From assembly GCA_965276785.1 (NCBI GenBank), contig OZ255629.1:1736001-1800000 (forward strand): 64,000 nucleotides of DNA. Reading direction: 5' to 3'. Under the pieces are notes generated by a model. It was not told the origin of the DNA. It did no database searches and worked only from the letters and a program-made list of their open reading frames with translations. Made by a program: the position numbers and the translations under genes. Shown here in pieces: positions 44,683 through 52,514 of this stretch; within the stretch, counting starts at the first letter, position 1, and each line of letters begins with the position of its first letter. The stretch comes from LMUY01 sp965276785 (GTDB lineage: Bacteria > Pseudomonadota > Alphaproteobacteria > Acetobacterales > Acetobacteraceae).

Positions 44683-44759
44683 GGACCCGTAGCTCAGCTG
44701 GATAGAGCGTCGCCCTCCGAAGGCGAAGGTCGCACGTTCGAATCGTGTCGGGTCCGCCA
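44683..44759 (+). tRNA. tRNA-Arg (anticodon CCG)
   Basis: A 77-base tRNA with encoded CCA. Acceptor GGACCCG pairs with CGGGTCC, the D arm is AGCTCAGCTGGATAGAGC, the anticodon stem TCGCC/GGCGA holds the loop CTCCGAA with anticodon CCG, and the T arm contains GTTCGAATC. It reads CGG arginine codons. The accessory stretch that follows begins at its 3' end, but I found no repeated tRNA tail to mark an integration site. Confidence 0.97.
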
Positions 44760-44844
44760 ATCCTCACAGCGAGCGACCGGCGATTTAGGATGGGCCGGCT
44801 GGTTGCACAGCAAACATCCGGCAAACGCGCATGAATAATCGATC

Positions 44845-45014
44845 ATGCCAAAGCGATTCTTAGCGCAACGAGAAGACCACCCAGGCGAGGCCTGGCTGGC
44901 TCGATTCCGCGCGGGCCGGGAGGAAATGGAGCGCTGGTATCTTGGCCAGGACCTCGCATCGACCGGTTCGATGAGGGTTCCTACGCCCACGACTACGGCG
45001 AGTTGATTGTTTAA
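44845..45014 (+). pseudogene. Frameshifted small hypothetical gene
   Basis: ATG at 44845 opens MPKRFLAQREDHPGEAWLAR and continues to EEMERWYLGQDLAS, then the frame runs into a nonsense tail. A -1 shift near 44967 restores a plausible continuation RFDEGSYAHDYGELIV and stop at 45014. The joined product of about 57 residues reads like a normal acidic small protein. So this looks like a recent frameshift, either real or a sequencing error. Family unknown. Confidence 0.5.
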
Positions 45015-45104
45015 TCGACTTCGTTAAGCCAGCCCGTCTTGTTCCCTACTCTCGGTTACTAGCGCAACCTGACCTCCGCAGGAAGTTGTGATGGCCTGTT
45101 CGCA

Positions 45105-45553
45105 ATGTATGGAGTTGACGGTTCCAAAAAGCGTGATGCCATCCAGAGGTGGGATCTACCCGACTGGGTGTTTTTCGCCTGCGGTGCCTGTCACATTCTG
45201 GCCTACGCGTTCCTCGAACGTTGAAGCTTGTCTTCACGCAAGTAATCTGGATCAAACCTCAGCCGGGGTTTACCGGAAATCACATCATTGTAGCTGACGG
45301 GGACTGGGCGTTCGACTATCACGGCTACTCGAAGCGGGATGCGCTTCTCGCACACACGCGACGCAAAGCCTCGAGATGGTGGCCCGGATGGGAGTCGCAC
45401 CTCGTTCAGCTGCCGCACGACGTTCTCGTTTCGGAATCGAAGTCACGAGCCTATGATGGGCTCCGGCTTCGCGAGCCCCGACAGTTCCTGCACGAGCCTT
45501 GCCCCGCGCCCACGCTTACGTCGCCCAATTTCATACACCGCCATAAATCTTGA
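45105..45553 (+). pseudogene. Frameshifted conserved hypothetical gene
   Basis: Two reading frames join into one sensible product. The first (from MYGVDGSKKRDAIQRWDLPD) continues as WVFFACGACHILAYAFLER and then stops. Shifted by one base, the second frame gives WIKPQPGFTGNHIIVADGDW and continues with WAFDYHGYSKRDALLAHTRR, ending near LREPRQFLHEPC. The join falls at about 45222-45250. The parts are hydrophobic-cysteine rich and then basic, unlike a shadow frame. No function is assigned; the reading in the database family would tell if the start is also lost. Confidence 0.5.
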
Positions 45554-45693
45554 TTTTGCCTCCGGGTGAACGGATCACTCTCCATGGCGCCGACACGAGC
45601 ACGAGCCGGCCGAACGAATCAGCCGCACCCTACATTGCAGCCCTTCCAAAAGAGATCTTTCCCGGCGACAACCATCTGCAAGAACAAAGCGCG

Positions 45694-46266
45694 ATGGAGA
45701 GCCGCTTGGAACCGCCATCGCAGGTTATCATACTGAATGGCGTTGGCAGCGTTGGGAAAAGCTCCACCGCGAAAGCGCTTCAGGCAATAGCTTCCAAGCC
45801 GTTCCTGCACGTCGCGATGGACGCCTTCCTGGACATGTTGCCAAAGAGGATGCTTGCTCATCCAGACGGCCTGCTGTTCGAGGCTGCGCAGGACGGCGGC
45901 AAGCCGGTCGTCGCCATTAGAACCGGTCCGATCCTTGAACGTGCCATGCGCGGTATGCGGCACGCCGTCGCAGCCATGGCCGAGCAAGGCAACAACCTTA
46001 TCGTCGATGAGGTCATGATCGAGGCCCGCACTGCGCAGGAGTATCGTGACCTTCTAAGGTTCTGTGATCTCCGTCTGGTTGGCCTCTTTGCTCCGCTGCA
46101 TGTGTTGGAAGCGCGGGAGCGCGAACGTGGCGACCGGGAAGTCGGCCTCGCGCGGTGGCAGTATGGCCGTGTCCACATGGGCATCGCTTATGATCTGCAA
46201 GTGGACACGGCGGCAGCAGCGCCAGCCAAATGCGCTCGGCTGATCCGCAATGCGTTGGGGCTTTGA
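45694..46266 (+). CDS. Chloramphenicol-phosphotransferase-like P-loop kinase
   Basis: A 190-residue kinase-like protein. Walker A is LNGVGSVGKSSTAKAL, then HVAMDAFLDMLPKRM, NNLIVDEVMIEARTA with the acidic catalytic pair, and FCDLRLVGLFAPLHVLEARE. This order matches the CPT family, named after a Streptomyces enzyme that phosphorylates chloramphenicol, but most members act on unknown small molecules. The open frame begins upstream; MESRLEPPSQ at 45694 fits the family start. Lower-GC surroundings suggest horizontal origin. Confidence 0.82.
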   Translation: MESRLEPPSQVIILNGVGSVGKSSTAKALQAIASKPFLHVAMDAFLDMLPKRMLAHPDGLLFEAAQDGGKPVVAIRTGPILERAMRGMRHAVAAMAEQGNNLIVDEVMIEARTAQEYRDLLRFCDLRLVGLFAPLHVLEARERERGDREVGLARWQYGRVHMGIAYDLQVDTAAAAPAKCARLIRNALGL

Positions 46267-46419
46267 CCACCCGTCTGTCCAGCAAGACACAACTAGGACG
46301 TCCGCTCACTGCCGAGACTTCTGCCGCTTGTCGGTGCTGGCGCTTTCGAGAAACTACTTCAAAGGCAACGCCCAGTTGCCGGAGCATTCCCCTGTTGTGC
46401 TCATGAAAGTGACCGGGCT

Positions 46420-47142
46420 CTATCGCGGCTTTACCAATTCCGGCCCGATGGTGACCGTAATCTCCCCCACCCCGTCCACCCCACCGGTCACAACGTCCCC
46501 AGTCACGACCGGGCCGACGCCCTCGGGGGTTCCGGTCATGATCAGATCGCCCGGCTGTAGCTCAATCGAACTCGAGGCGGCGGCAATGATGTCGGGCACC
46601 GGCCAGATCAGCTTGCTGATGTCGGACTCCTGTTTCACCGCACCGTTCACCGCAAGCCAGATGCGGGCCCCAGCGAGATGGCCCACCCGCGCTGCCGTCC
46701 GCAGCGGCGCGATCGGGGCGGACCGGTCGAACCCCTTGCCCCAGTCCCAGGGGCGGCCCAGCTCGCGCGCGGCGAGCTGCAAGTCGCGCCGGGTCAGGTC
46801 GATGCCGACGCCGTAGCCCCAGACGTGGTCCAGCGCGCGGCCCGGCGCGATGTCGGTGCCGCCGGCTCCGATCGCCACCACCAGTTCAATCTCGTAGTGC
46901 AGGTTGGCGGTCTGCGGCGGGTAGGGAATGGTGGTTCCGCTGTCCACGACGGCGTCGGCCGGCTTGAGGAAGAAGAACGGCGGCTCGCGGTCGGGGTCGC
47001 GGCCCATCTCCCGGGCGTGCGCGGCATAGTTGCGGCCGACGCAGATGATGCGCCGAACCGGAAAACGGGACGCGGCGCCGTCGACCGCGACGCTGCTCGG
47101 AGCCGGGGGCTCAATCACGTAATCCGGCACGTAATCAGGCAT
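46420..47142 (-). CDS. Fumarylacetoacetate-hydrolase-family protein
   Basis: A 240-residue FAH-fold enzyme. IICVGRNYAAHAREMG, PFFFLKPADAVVDSGTTI, LHYEIELVVAIGAGGTD and VWGYGVGIDLTRRDLQ are the conserved blocks, with the metal-binding acids in YEIE and GID. GDLIMTGTPEGVGPV closes the core. Members hydrolyse or decarboxylate 2,4-dioxo acids. The ATG at 47142 (MPDYVPDYVI) is the likely start although the frame extends upstream. An aldolase fragment lies upstream at 47291, which suits an older catabolic operon. Confidence 0.88.
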   Translation of the reverse strand: MPDYVPDYVIEPPAPSSVAVDGAASRFPVRRIICVGRNYAAHAREMGRDPDREPPFFFLKPADAVVDSGTTIPYPPQTANLHYEIELVVAIGAGGTDIAPGRALDHVWGYGVGIDLTRRDLQLAARELGRPWDWGKGFDRSAPIAPLRTAARVGHLAGARIWLAVNGAVKQESDISKLIWPVPDIIAAASSSIELQPGDLIMTGTPEGVGPVVTGDVVTGGVDGVGEITVTIGPELVKPR

Positions 47143-47290
47143 GGCTGCGGTCCTCTCGGGAACAGATGAAGCGCCTGCTGGGTGGGCCGATCGGAGACGC
47201 CCGCCGGCGCGCTGTGGTCGGCTGCTTGGTGCGGCAGCTTGTGCCAGAACCGCAGGGCGGACAAGTCTCGCCCGACCAAGCAGTGCGCCC

Positions 47291-47341
47291 GATGAGCCAG
47301 AACTCGTGGCGGCCAACCACATCCTGTTCGACCAAGAGGCG
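47291..47341 (+). pseudogene. Fragment resembling the N terminus of a class II aldolase
   Basis: A short in-frame string reads ELVAANHILFDQEA, close to the first helix of class II aldolase/adducin proteins (which often begin with L-x-x-A-N-x-I-L-F-D). It is cut off before the conserved GHVS block, where a repeat arm begins. Read as a decay remnant; the likeness rests on fourteen residues only. Confidence 0.25.
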
Positions 47342-47357
47342 TGTTGCACCGCCCAAG

Positions 47358-47378
47358 ACCTGAAGCAATCAGGCTCTG
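47358..47378. repeat. Third copy of the AGCCTGATCGCTTC repeat arm
   Basis: ACCTGAAGCAATCAGGCTCT with one more G matches the right arm of the element at 5730-5834 apart from two bases. It directly follows the truncated aldolase-like fragment. No paired arm is seen. Confidence 0.55.
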
Positions 47379-47477
47379 ATCGTTAAAACGGCGTGGCTGG
47401 CCGTTAATCGAGCATCGCTGTTTTGAAAGGCAGCGCAACAAGCTGGCATATGGGCACCTCCAGGGGGGAGGTCGTGC

Positions 47478-48227
47478 GTGTCAGCGTCAGCCATGGATTT
47501 CGTCGACGCCGCGGCGCGCGGCATCACGATACGGTTTCACGCTGGCAACGGCCGGCTGCGGGTTTGGGCGGAGCGCTTCGAGGAGATCGAACCGGAGTTG
47601 CTGGACTTGTTGGACAGCCTGCCCTCCGGCACGATCTTCTATGACGTAGGGGCCTCGATCGGGTTGTTCTCGCTCTATGCGGCGATCAAGCGCCAATGCC
47701 GGGTGTTTGCGTTCGAGGCCGAGGCGGCAAACTACGCGACGCTGGAACGCAACCACTTCCTGAACCAGGCCCGGCTTGCCATCCCGATCACGGCATTGAA
47801 CGTGGCACTGTCCGATGGCGCCGGGCTGGGACACATCTACACCAGGGTCTACGGCGCCGGAGAGCATGGCAAAGTCCTCGACCAAGCGGTGGCGCAGGAC
47901 ACCAAGCAGCCGTTCCAGCACGCCCATGCCCAGGCCGTGTTGAAACAGACGCTGGACGGGCTGGTGGGGACGTGCGCGCTGCCGCTGCCAGAGGTGCTCA
48001 AAATCGACGTGGACGGCGCGGAGGCGGCCTTGTTGCGGGGCGCCAGGAGCGTGCTGGCGTCGCCATCGCTGCGAACGGTGTTCATCGAGCTGTCCGATGC
48101 CAGCGACGCCGACGAACCCGGCATATTGCTCGCGCATGGCTTTGAATTGAGTGCGAAGTTTCCCGTCGTGCGGCTGAGCGGGGGGCACTATCCCGGTCTG
48201 CACAATTGCATTTTCACGCGCTCATGA
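47478..48227 (+). CDS. FkbM-family methyltransferase
   Basis: A 249-residue SAM methyltransferase. IFYDVGASIGLFSLYAAI is the SAM-binding motif of the FkbM group, CRVFAFEAEAANYATLERN follows, and LPEVLKIDVDGAEAALLRG is the characteristic FkbM signature. Members O-methylate sugars or polyketides. GGGGGGAGG seven bases upstream supports GTG at 47478; ATG at 47493 is a weaker option. It converges with the PhyH gene, overlapping by six bases. Confidence 0.88.
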   Translation: MSASAMDFVDAAARGITIRFHAGNGRLRVWAERFEEIEPELLDLLDSLPSGTIFYDVGASIGLFSLYAAIKRQCRVFAFEAEAANYATLERNHFLNQARLAIPITALNVALSDGAGLGHIYTRVYGAGEHGKVLDQAVAQDTKQPFQHAHAQAVLKQTLDGLVGTCALPLPEVLKIDVDGAEAALLRGARSVLASPSLRTVFIELSDASDADEPGILLAHGFELSAKFPVVRLSGGHYPGLHNCIFTRS

Positions 48228-49064
48228 AACGCGAGGGTGCCACGCGTTGGGAGTAAAAACTTGCGCGAGCTGCTCGCGGGCGGGGAAACCGGCTTGATAG
48301 AGGTCGCGGTGGACGCTTCGCTGATAGGCAGTCGGATAGGCGCGCGCGACAAAGCTCGGTTCATCGGCGTTGTCGAACCGGGTGGATAGGGCGAGCCTCA
48401 GTCGCCGCTCGTCTCCCTCGCGCTTGCTGCGATGAATGGTGAAGACGGAGAGGAACACCACGTCTCCCACCGCCGCTTCGACCGGCTGCCACTCGGCGCT
48501 GTCGAGCAGCGCGGGTAGGATCTGCCAACCGGCGGCGGTTCGCTCGACGTCTTGGATCAAGCCGCGGCGGTGACTGCCCGGCGAGACTTCGATGGTCCAG
48601 CCGTCGGCGTCCACCGGTGTCAACGGTATCCAGGCGATCACGCCGTCCAAGCTGCCTTGCACGGAGGGGAAGTCCTGATGGGCGGCCAGCCCGAAGTAAC
48701 CGCCGGGGATTTTCAGGTCGGCCGCCATCAGCAACGCCACCTCGCCGCCGGGCAGGAACACGTCCTGCCAGCCAAGTTGCTGCCGCAGGAAGCCGAAGAT
48801 GGCCGGGTCGCGCATCAGTGCCGAGACGTCGGCCTTGCGCCACAAGGCGGCGAGGGTGCGCTTGTAGCGGTCGAGGTCGAGCCGGTGCAGCCTGCGCAGC
48901 GCCTCGTGCAGGCCGGCGGCCGGGTCGCTGGCGCCTAAGTAGCCAAGTTGGGCCGCGATGCTGCGATGGATGCTGTCGAGCACAGCCTGCGCCTGCTCCG
49001 GCCGCAACAGGCCGCGTGCCACGTGGAAGCCGTTGTGGCAGAACTCGTTCCAGGCGTCGGTCAT
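48222..49064 (-). CDS. Phytanoyl-CoA dioxygenase (PhyH) family protein
   Basis: A 280-residue Fe(II)/2-oxoglutarate-dependent oxygenase. FCHNGFHVARGLLRPEQAQA opens the fold, GLAAHQDFPSVQGS holds the His-x-Asp of the iron site, and FLSVFTIHRSKREGDERRLR provides the distal His and the 2-oxoglutarate-binding Arg. The ATG at 49064 (MTDAWNEFC) is preferred; one at 49088 is also in frame. Substrate unknown; convergence with the FkbM gene hints at a small biosynthetic pair. Confidence 0.88.
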   Translation of the reverse strand: MTDAWNEFCHNGFHVARGLLRPEQAQAVLDSIHRSIAAQLGYLGASDPAAGLHEALRRLHRLDLDRYKRTLAALWRKADVSALMRDPAIFGFLRQQLGWQDVFLPGGEVALLMAADLKIPGGYFGLAAHQDFPSVQGSLDGVIAWIPLTPVDADGWTIEVSPGSHRRGLIQDVERTAAGWQILPALLDSAEWQPVEAAVGDVVFLSVFTIHRSKREGDERRLRLALSTRFDNADEPSFVARAYPTAYQRSVHRDLYQAGFPAREQLAQVFTPNAWHPRVS

Positions 49065-49164
49065 GGTCAGCCGGTCCCGTAGTGGCATACCATGGCGTTC
49101 TACAATGTCGCGCTTCCGGCAGCCATAGCTGTGACCTGGCTCGCGACGACCGTTTATGGCGGCT

Positions 49165-49193
49165 GGATCGCGTGGCTCCGCTCGTGATGACGG
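49165..49193. repeat. REP-like repeat fragment
   Basis: GGATCGCGTGGCTCCGCTCG then TGATGACG is a diverged copy of the family at 21793, 25638 and 40528. It lies between the PhyH gene and the downstream lipoprotein gene. Confidence 0.4.
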
Positions 49194-49204
49194 GTCGGTA
49201 GGTA

Positions 49205-49747
49205 TCAACGCACGCCCCGCTTCCGGTTGAACGCAAGTTCGGCGGGGGTGAGCTGGAACGCATCCAGCACGCGGTAGACCACGCCGGAGGTCTTGTCGTC
49301 GACCGGCAGCACCAGGTTGACCGGGTCGCCGGTGATGTGCACGCGGTCCGAATTCGGCGGGAAGGTCACCGCCAGCGTGTAGTCCTGCTTGGCCAGGATG
49401 GTGTCGCCCTTCGAGACGGAGACGAAATAGGTCACGTCGACGGTGCGGCCCTTGGCGGCGGGGCCGCGGGTGAGGTCCATGCTGACCGAGATGGTGGTGT
49501 GCAGGTGGGTGAGGTCGTCGAGCTTGCATTGGCCGCGCGGCGGCGCGATGCGGCCGTCGATGACCATGTCGGTGAGGTCGGTGCCGCGGCCGTTGAAGCG
49601 GGTGAGGTCGGCGGCGTCACTCAACACGCCTGTGACCGGGCAGGCGGGGGCGAATTGCGGCAAGTCGGGCCCACATGAGCTGACGGCGGCGGCGAGGGCC
49701 AGACCGAGGGCCGGCAACGAGGCACGAGCAGTGATGGGCAACGGCAT
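49205..49747 (-). CDS. Exported lipoprotein of unknown function
   Basis: A 180-residue protein with a lipobox, LALAAAVSSCG, so Cys near residue 25 is probably lipid-modified. The mature part has CPVTGVLSDAADLTRF, GRIAPPRGQCKLD and a strand-rich block LHTTISVSMDLTRGPAAKG and VTYFVSVSKGDTILAK. This looks like a single beta-sandwich domain. No family is recognised. It is divergent from ispH with about 110 bases between. Confidence 0.7.
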   Translation of the reverse strand: MPLPITARASLPALGLALAAAVSSCGPDLPQFAPACPVTGVLSDAADLTRFNGRGTDLTDMVIDGRIAPPRGQCKLDDLTHLHTTISVSMDLTRGPAAKGRTVDVTYFVSVSKGDTILAKQDYTLAVTFPPNSDRVHITGDPVNLVLPVDDKTSGVVYRVLDAFQLTPAELAFNRKRGVR

Positions 49748-49859
49748 GGACAACTCCGGTCGGGCGCTTCCCGGCGGCGGGAACGCGGGTCTTGGTCGAG
49801 CTGGGTTGTGGCAAGGGGGGTGGGCGGGCATACTGCGCGCCGCAGCAGCCGCGGACAAC

Positions 49860-50813
49860 ATGGCCGAAAAAACGCACCTCCGTATTCTATTGTCTGGCCC
49901 TCGCGGCTTCTGTGCCGGTGTAGACCGCGCCATCCGGGTCGTCGAGGAAGCCATCCGACGGTTCGGCGCCCCGGTCTATGTGCGGCACGAGATCGTTCAT
50001 AACCGCACCGTGGTGGAGGCGCTGGAGCAGCAGGGCGCGGTGTTTGTGGAGGAGTTGGACGAGGTTCCGGCCGACGCGCATGTGGTGTTTTCGGCCCATG
50101 GGGTGCCGAAAGCGGTGCCGGTGGAAGCCGAGCGGCGCAACCTGCACTATTACGACGCCACCTGCCCGCTGGTCAGCAAGGTGCATCGCGAGGCGGAGCG
50201 GCACTTCGCCGAGGGCGGCCCGGAGCAGCGCCACATCCTGATGATCGGCCATGCCGGGCATCCCGAGGTGGTGGGCACCATGGGCCAGTTGCCGCCCGGC
50301 GCCATGACCCTGGTGCAGGATGCCGACGAGGCGCTGTCGGTGCGGCCGGCGCCGGGTCCGCTCGCGTTCATCACCCAGACCACGCTGTCGGTAGACGACA
50401 CGGCCGAGATCGTGGACATCCTGCGCTCCCGCTTCCCTGAGATCGAGGGGCCAAAGCGGGAGGACATCTGCTACGCCACCACCAACCGCCAGGCCGCGGT
50501 GAAGGCGGTGGCGCGCGATTGCGACCTGGTGATCGTGATCGGCAGCGCCAATTCCTCCAACTCGCAGCGCCTGCGCGAGGTGGCCGAGCGGGCCGGGGCC
50601 AAGCGGGCGGTGCTGGTGCCCCGGGCGCGGGACTTGGACTGGTCGGTGCTGAACGGGGTGAACACGCTCGGCATCACCGCGGGGGCCTCGGCCCCGGAGG
50701 CGCTGGTGCAGGAGATGGTGACCCACCTGGCGCATCGCTACACGCTGGATATCGAGGAGCGCCGGGTGACCGAGGAAGACGTGATCTTCAAGCTGCCGGC
50801 GCCGCTGTCATAA
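49860..50813 (+). CDS. ispH: 4-hydroxy-3-methylbut-2-enyl diphosphate reductase IspH
   Basis: A 317-residue iron-sulfur enzyme for the last step of the methylerythritol phosphate route to IPP and DMAPP. The three cluster cysteines are C18 (RGFCAGVDRA), C102 (YDATCPLVSK) and C204 (EDICYATTN). ISP hallmarks VYVRHEIVHNRTVVEAL and FSAHGVPKAV are present. The start ATG has no obvious ribosome site. In Alphaproteobacteria this gene is commonly followed by thrB and rnhA, as here. The route feeds ubiquinone and undecaprenyl. Confidence 0.97.
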   Translation: MAEKTHLRILLSGPRGFCAGVDRAIRVVEEAIRRFGAPVYVRHEIVHNRTVVEALEQQGAVFVEELDEVPADAHVVFSAHGVPKAVPVEAERRNLHYYDATCPLVSKVHREAERHFAEGGPEQRHILMIGHAGHPEVVGTMGQLPPGAMTLVQDADEALSVRPAPGPLAFITQTTLSVDDTAEIVDILRSRFPEIEGPKREDICYATTNRQAAVKAVARDCDLVIVIGSANSSNSQRLREVAERAGAKRAVLVPRARDLDWSVLNGVNTLGITAGASAPEALVQEMVTHLAHRYTLDIEERRVTEEDVIFKLPAPLS

Positions 50814-50860
50814 CCGTGCACGCCGTGCCGTTGCCCCGAGGTCTCCGTTTCGCACCAATG

Positions 50861-51002
50861 CCGTCATGCTCGGACTTGATCCGAGTACCCACGCCACGCG
50901 GCGGGTGACGTCGGACGCGCGCTCATGCCGTTCGGAGTTCCAAGCCTTTGGCCGGTGGCGTTCGGACGCCGTGGCTGGCCGGATCAAGTCCGGCCATGAC
51001 GG
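50861..51002. repeat. 142-bp inverted-repeat element between ispH and thrB
   Basis: Left arm 50861-50893 (CCGTCATGCTCGGACTTGAT and on) is the near reverse complement of 50970-51002 (CGTGGCTGGCCGGATCAAGT and on). Its tips are related to the arms at 37577-37688 and to the hairpin at 12809-12827. It fills most of the 252-base gap between two genes that are otherwise usual neighbours. Confidence 0.75.
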
Positions 51003-51065
51003 TGGAGCAATGGCTGCCCTGCGCTTGCGGTGCCGGCTGGCGGCCGTGCAACACTGCGCCATAGC

Positions 51066-52025
51066 ATGGCCGTCTACACCGAGGTCTCCGATGACGCCGT
51101 CACCGCCTTCCTGGCCGACTACGAGGTCGGCACGGTGGTCGCGTTCCGCGGCATCGCCGAAGGGGTAGAGAACAGCAACTTCCAGCTCCGCACCACCGCG
51201 GGCGACTTCATCCTCACCCTGTATGAACGCCGGGTCGACCCGGCGGAGCTGCCTTGGTTCTTGGGGCTGATGGAGCATCTCGCCGGCCGCGGCATCACCT
51301 GCCCGCAACCGGTGCGGGCCCGCGACGGCCAGGCGCTGCGCCAATTGGGCGGCCGACCCGCTTGCATCACCACCTTCCTGCCCGGCGTATGGCCCCGGCG
51401 GGTGCAGCCCTCCCACTGTGCTCCGCTGGGGCAGGCCTTGGCAGGGCTCCACCTCGCCGGCGCCAGCTTCCAGCCGGAGCGATCCAATGCGCTCGGCCCC
51501 TTGGGCTGGCCCGCTTTGCTGGAGCGCTGCCTACCCCGCGCCGACGAGGTGCAGCCCGGGCTCGCAGCCCAACTTGCCGAGGCCATGGAGCATATCCTGG
51601 CCGCGTGGCCGGCCGCCCTGCCCCGCGGCCACATCCATGCCGACCTGTTCCCCGACAACGTGTTTTTTCTCGACGGACGCCTCTCCGGGCTGATCGACTT
51701 CTATTTCGCCGCCACCGACCTGCTGGCCTACGACCTTGCCGTCTGCCTCAACGCGTGGTGCTTCGAGCCCGATATGTCGTTCAACGTGACCAAGGCGCGG
51801 GCGCTGCTGCGCGGCTATGGCGAGCGCCGGGCCTTGTCGGCGGCCGAGCGCGCCGCCCTGCCCGTGCTCTGCCAGGGGGCGGCGATGCGTTTCCTGCTCA
51901 CCCGGCTGTTCGATTGGGTGAACACTCCGGCCGGCGCGCTGGTTACCCGCAAGAACCCGCTGGAGTATCTGGGCCGGCTACGCTTCCATCTCGCCGCCCC
52001 GGATGAACACGCCTATGGACTCTGA
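51066..52025 (+). CDS. thrB: Homoserine kinase (ThrB, aminoglycoside-phosphotransferase-fold type)
   Basis: A 319-residue kinase with the APH fold used for homoserine kinase in Alphaproteobacteria. The N-terminal VYTEVSDDAVTAFLADYEVG and GVENSNFQLRTTAGDFILTL are typical, as is HIHADLFPDNVFFLDGRLSG with the catalytic Asp, and LIDFYFAATDLLAYDLAVCL with the metal site. It phosphorylates homoserine on the way to threonine. The rnhA start lies 23 bases before its stop, so both are cotranscribed. Confidence 0.95.
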   Translation: MAVYTEVSDDAVTAFLADYEVGTVVAFRGIAEGVENSNFQLRTTAGDFILTLYERRVDPAELPWFLGLMEHLAGRGITCPQPVRARDGQALRQLGGRPACITTFLPGVWPRRVQPSHCAPLGQALAGLHLAGASFQPERSNALGPLGWPALLERCLPRADEVQPGLAAQLAEAMEHILAAWPAALPRGHIHADLFPDNVFFLDGRLSGLIDFYFAATDLLAYDLAVCLNAWCFEPDMSFNVTKARALLRGYGERRALSAAERAALPVLCQGAAMRFLLTRLFDWVNTPAGALVTRKNPLEYLGRLRFHLAAPDEHAYGL

Positions 52026-52455
52026 GGACGCGGTGGAGATCTGGACCGATGGCGGCTGCAAGCCCAACCCGGGGCCGGGCGGCTGGGCGGCGCTGCTGCG
52101 GTTTCGCGGCACCGAACGCGAACTGTCCGGCGCCGACCCGGCGACCACCAACAACCGGATGGAATTGACCGCCGCCGCGGCCGCGCTGGAGGCGCTGACC
52201 CGGCCGTGCAGCGTGGTGCTGCACACCGACAGCGAGTACGTGCGCAATGGGATCACCCGCTGGCACACAGGGTGGGTGCGCAAGAATTGGCGCAATGCGG
52301 CGGGGGACCCGGTGGCCAACATGGCGCTGTGGCAACGCCTGCTGGCCGCTGCCAAGCCGCACCAGGTGGAATGGAAATGGGTGCGCGGCCATGCTGGAGA
52401 CGTGATGAACGAGCGGGTGGACGTGCTGGCGACGCGGGCACGGGAGGGGGGTTAG
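52003..52455 (+). CDS. rnhA: Ribonuclease HI
   Basis: A 150-residue enzyme that cuts RNA in RNA-DNA hybrids. All catalytic residues are visible: D16 in WTDGGCKPNPGPGG, E54 in NNRMELTA, D76 in LHTDSEYV, H130 in VRGHAGDVMNERVD and D140. Length is normal. ATG at 52003 is used here; ATG at 52015 is also in frame. It overlaps thrB by 23 bases. Confidence 0.97.
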   Translation: MNTPMDSEDAVEIWTDGGCKPNPGPGGWAALLRFRGTERELSGADPATTNNRMELTAAAAALEALTRPCSVVLHTDSEYVRNGITRWHTGWVRKNWRNAAGDPVANMALWQRLLAAAKPHQVEWKWVRGHAGDVMNERVDVLATRAREGG

Positions 52456-52514
52456 CCGGAGTTAATCGGCCCCCTTCTTGCAGACGCTTTAGCCGTCCCG
52501 CGAGGAGAGCCGCC

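Larger units (their letters stand above)
47143..47477. other. 335-bp intergenic stretch with a gene relic and a repeat arm
   Basis: No intact gene is seen between the FAH-family gene and the FkbM methyltransferase. It holds the aldolase-like fragment at 47291-47341, a repeat arm at 47358-47378, and a purine-rich ribosome-binding stretch GGGGGGAGG at 47462 for the next gene. Confidence 0.5.

Noticed and set aside
44683..47400. Attachment site of an integrated element at tRNA-Arg
   Set aside because: I found no second copy of the tRNA 3' end (GTTCGAATCGTGTCGGGTCC) in the window and no integrase, so an island is suggested only by decay.
50814..51065. A leader peptide or threonine attenuator before thrB
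   Set aside because: No Thr/Ile-rich short frame or terminator-antiterminator pair is seen; the gap is explained by the inverted-repeat element.
50808..51452. A 214-residue minus-strand frame opposite the start of thrB
   Set aside because: It covers the inverted repeat and the thrB 5' end; its translation is low-complexity and lacks a start signal.
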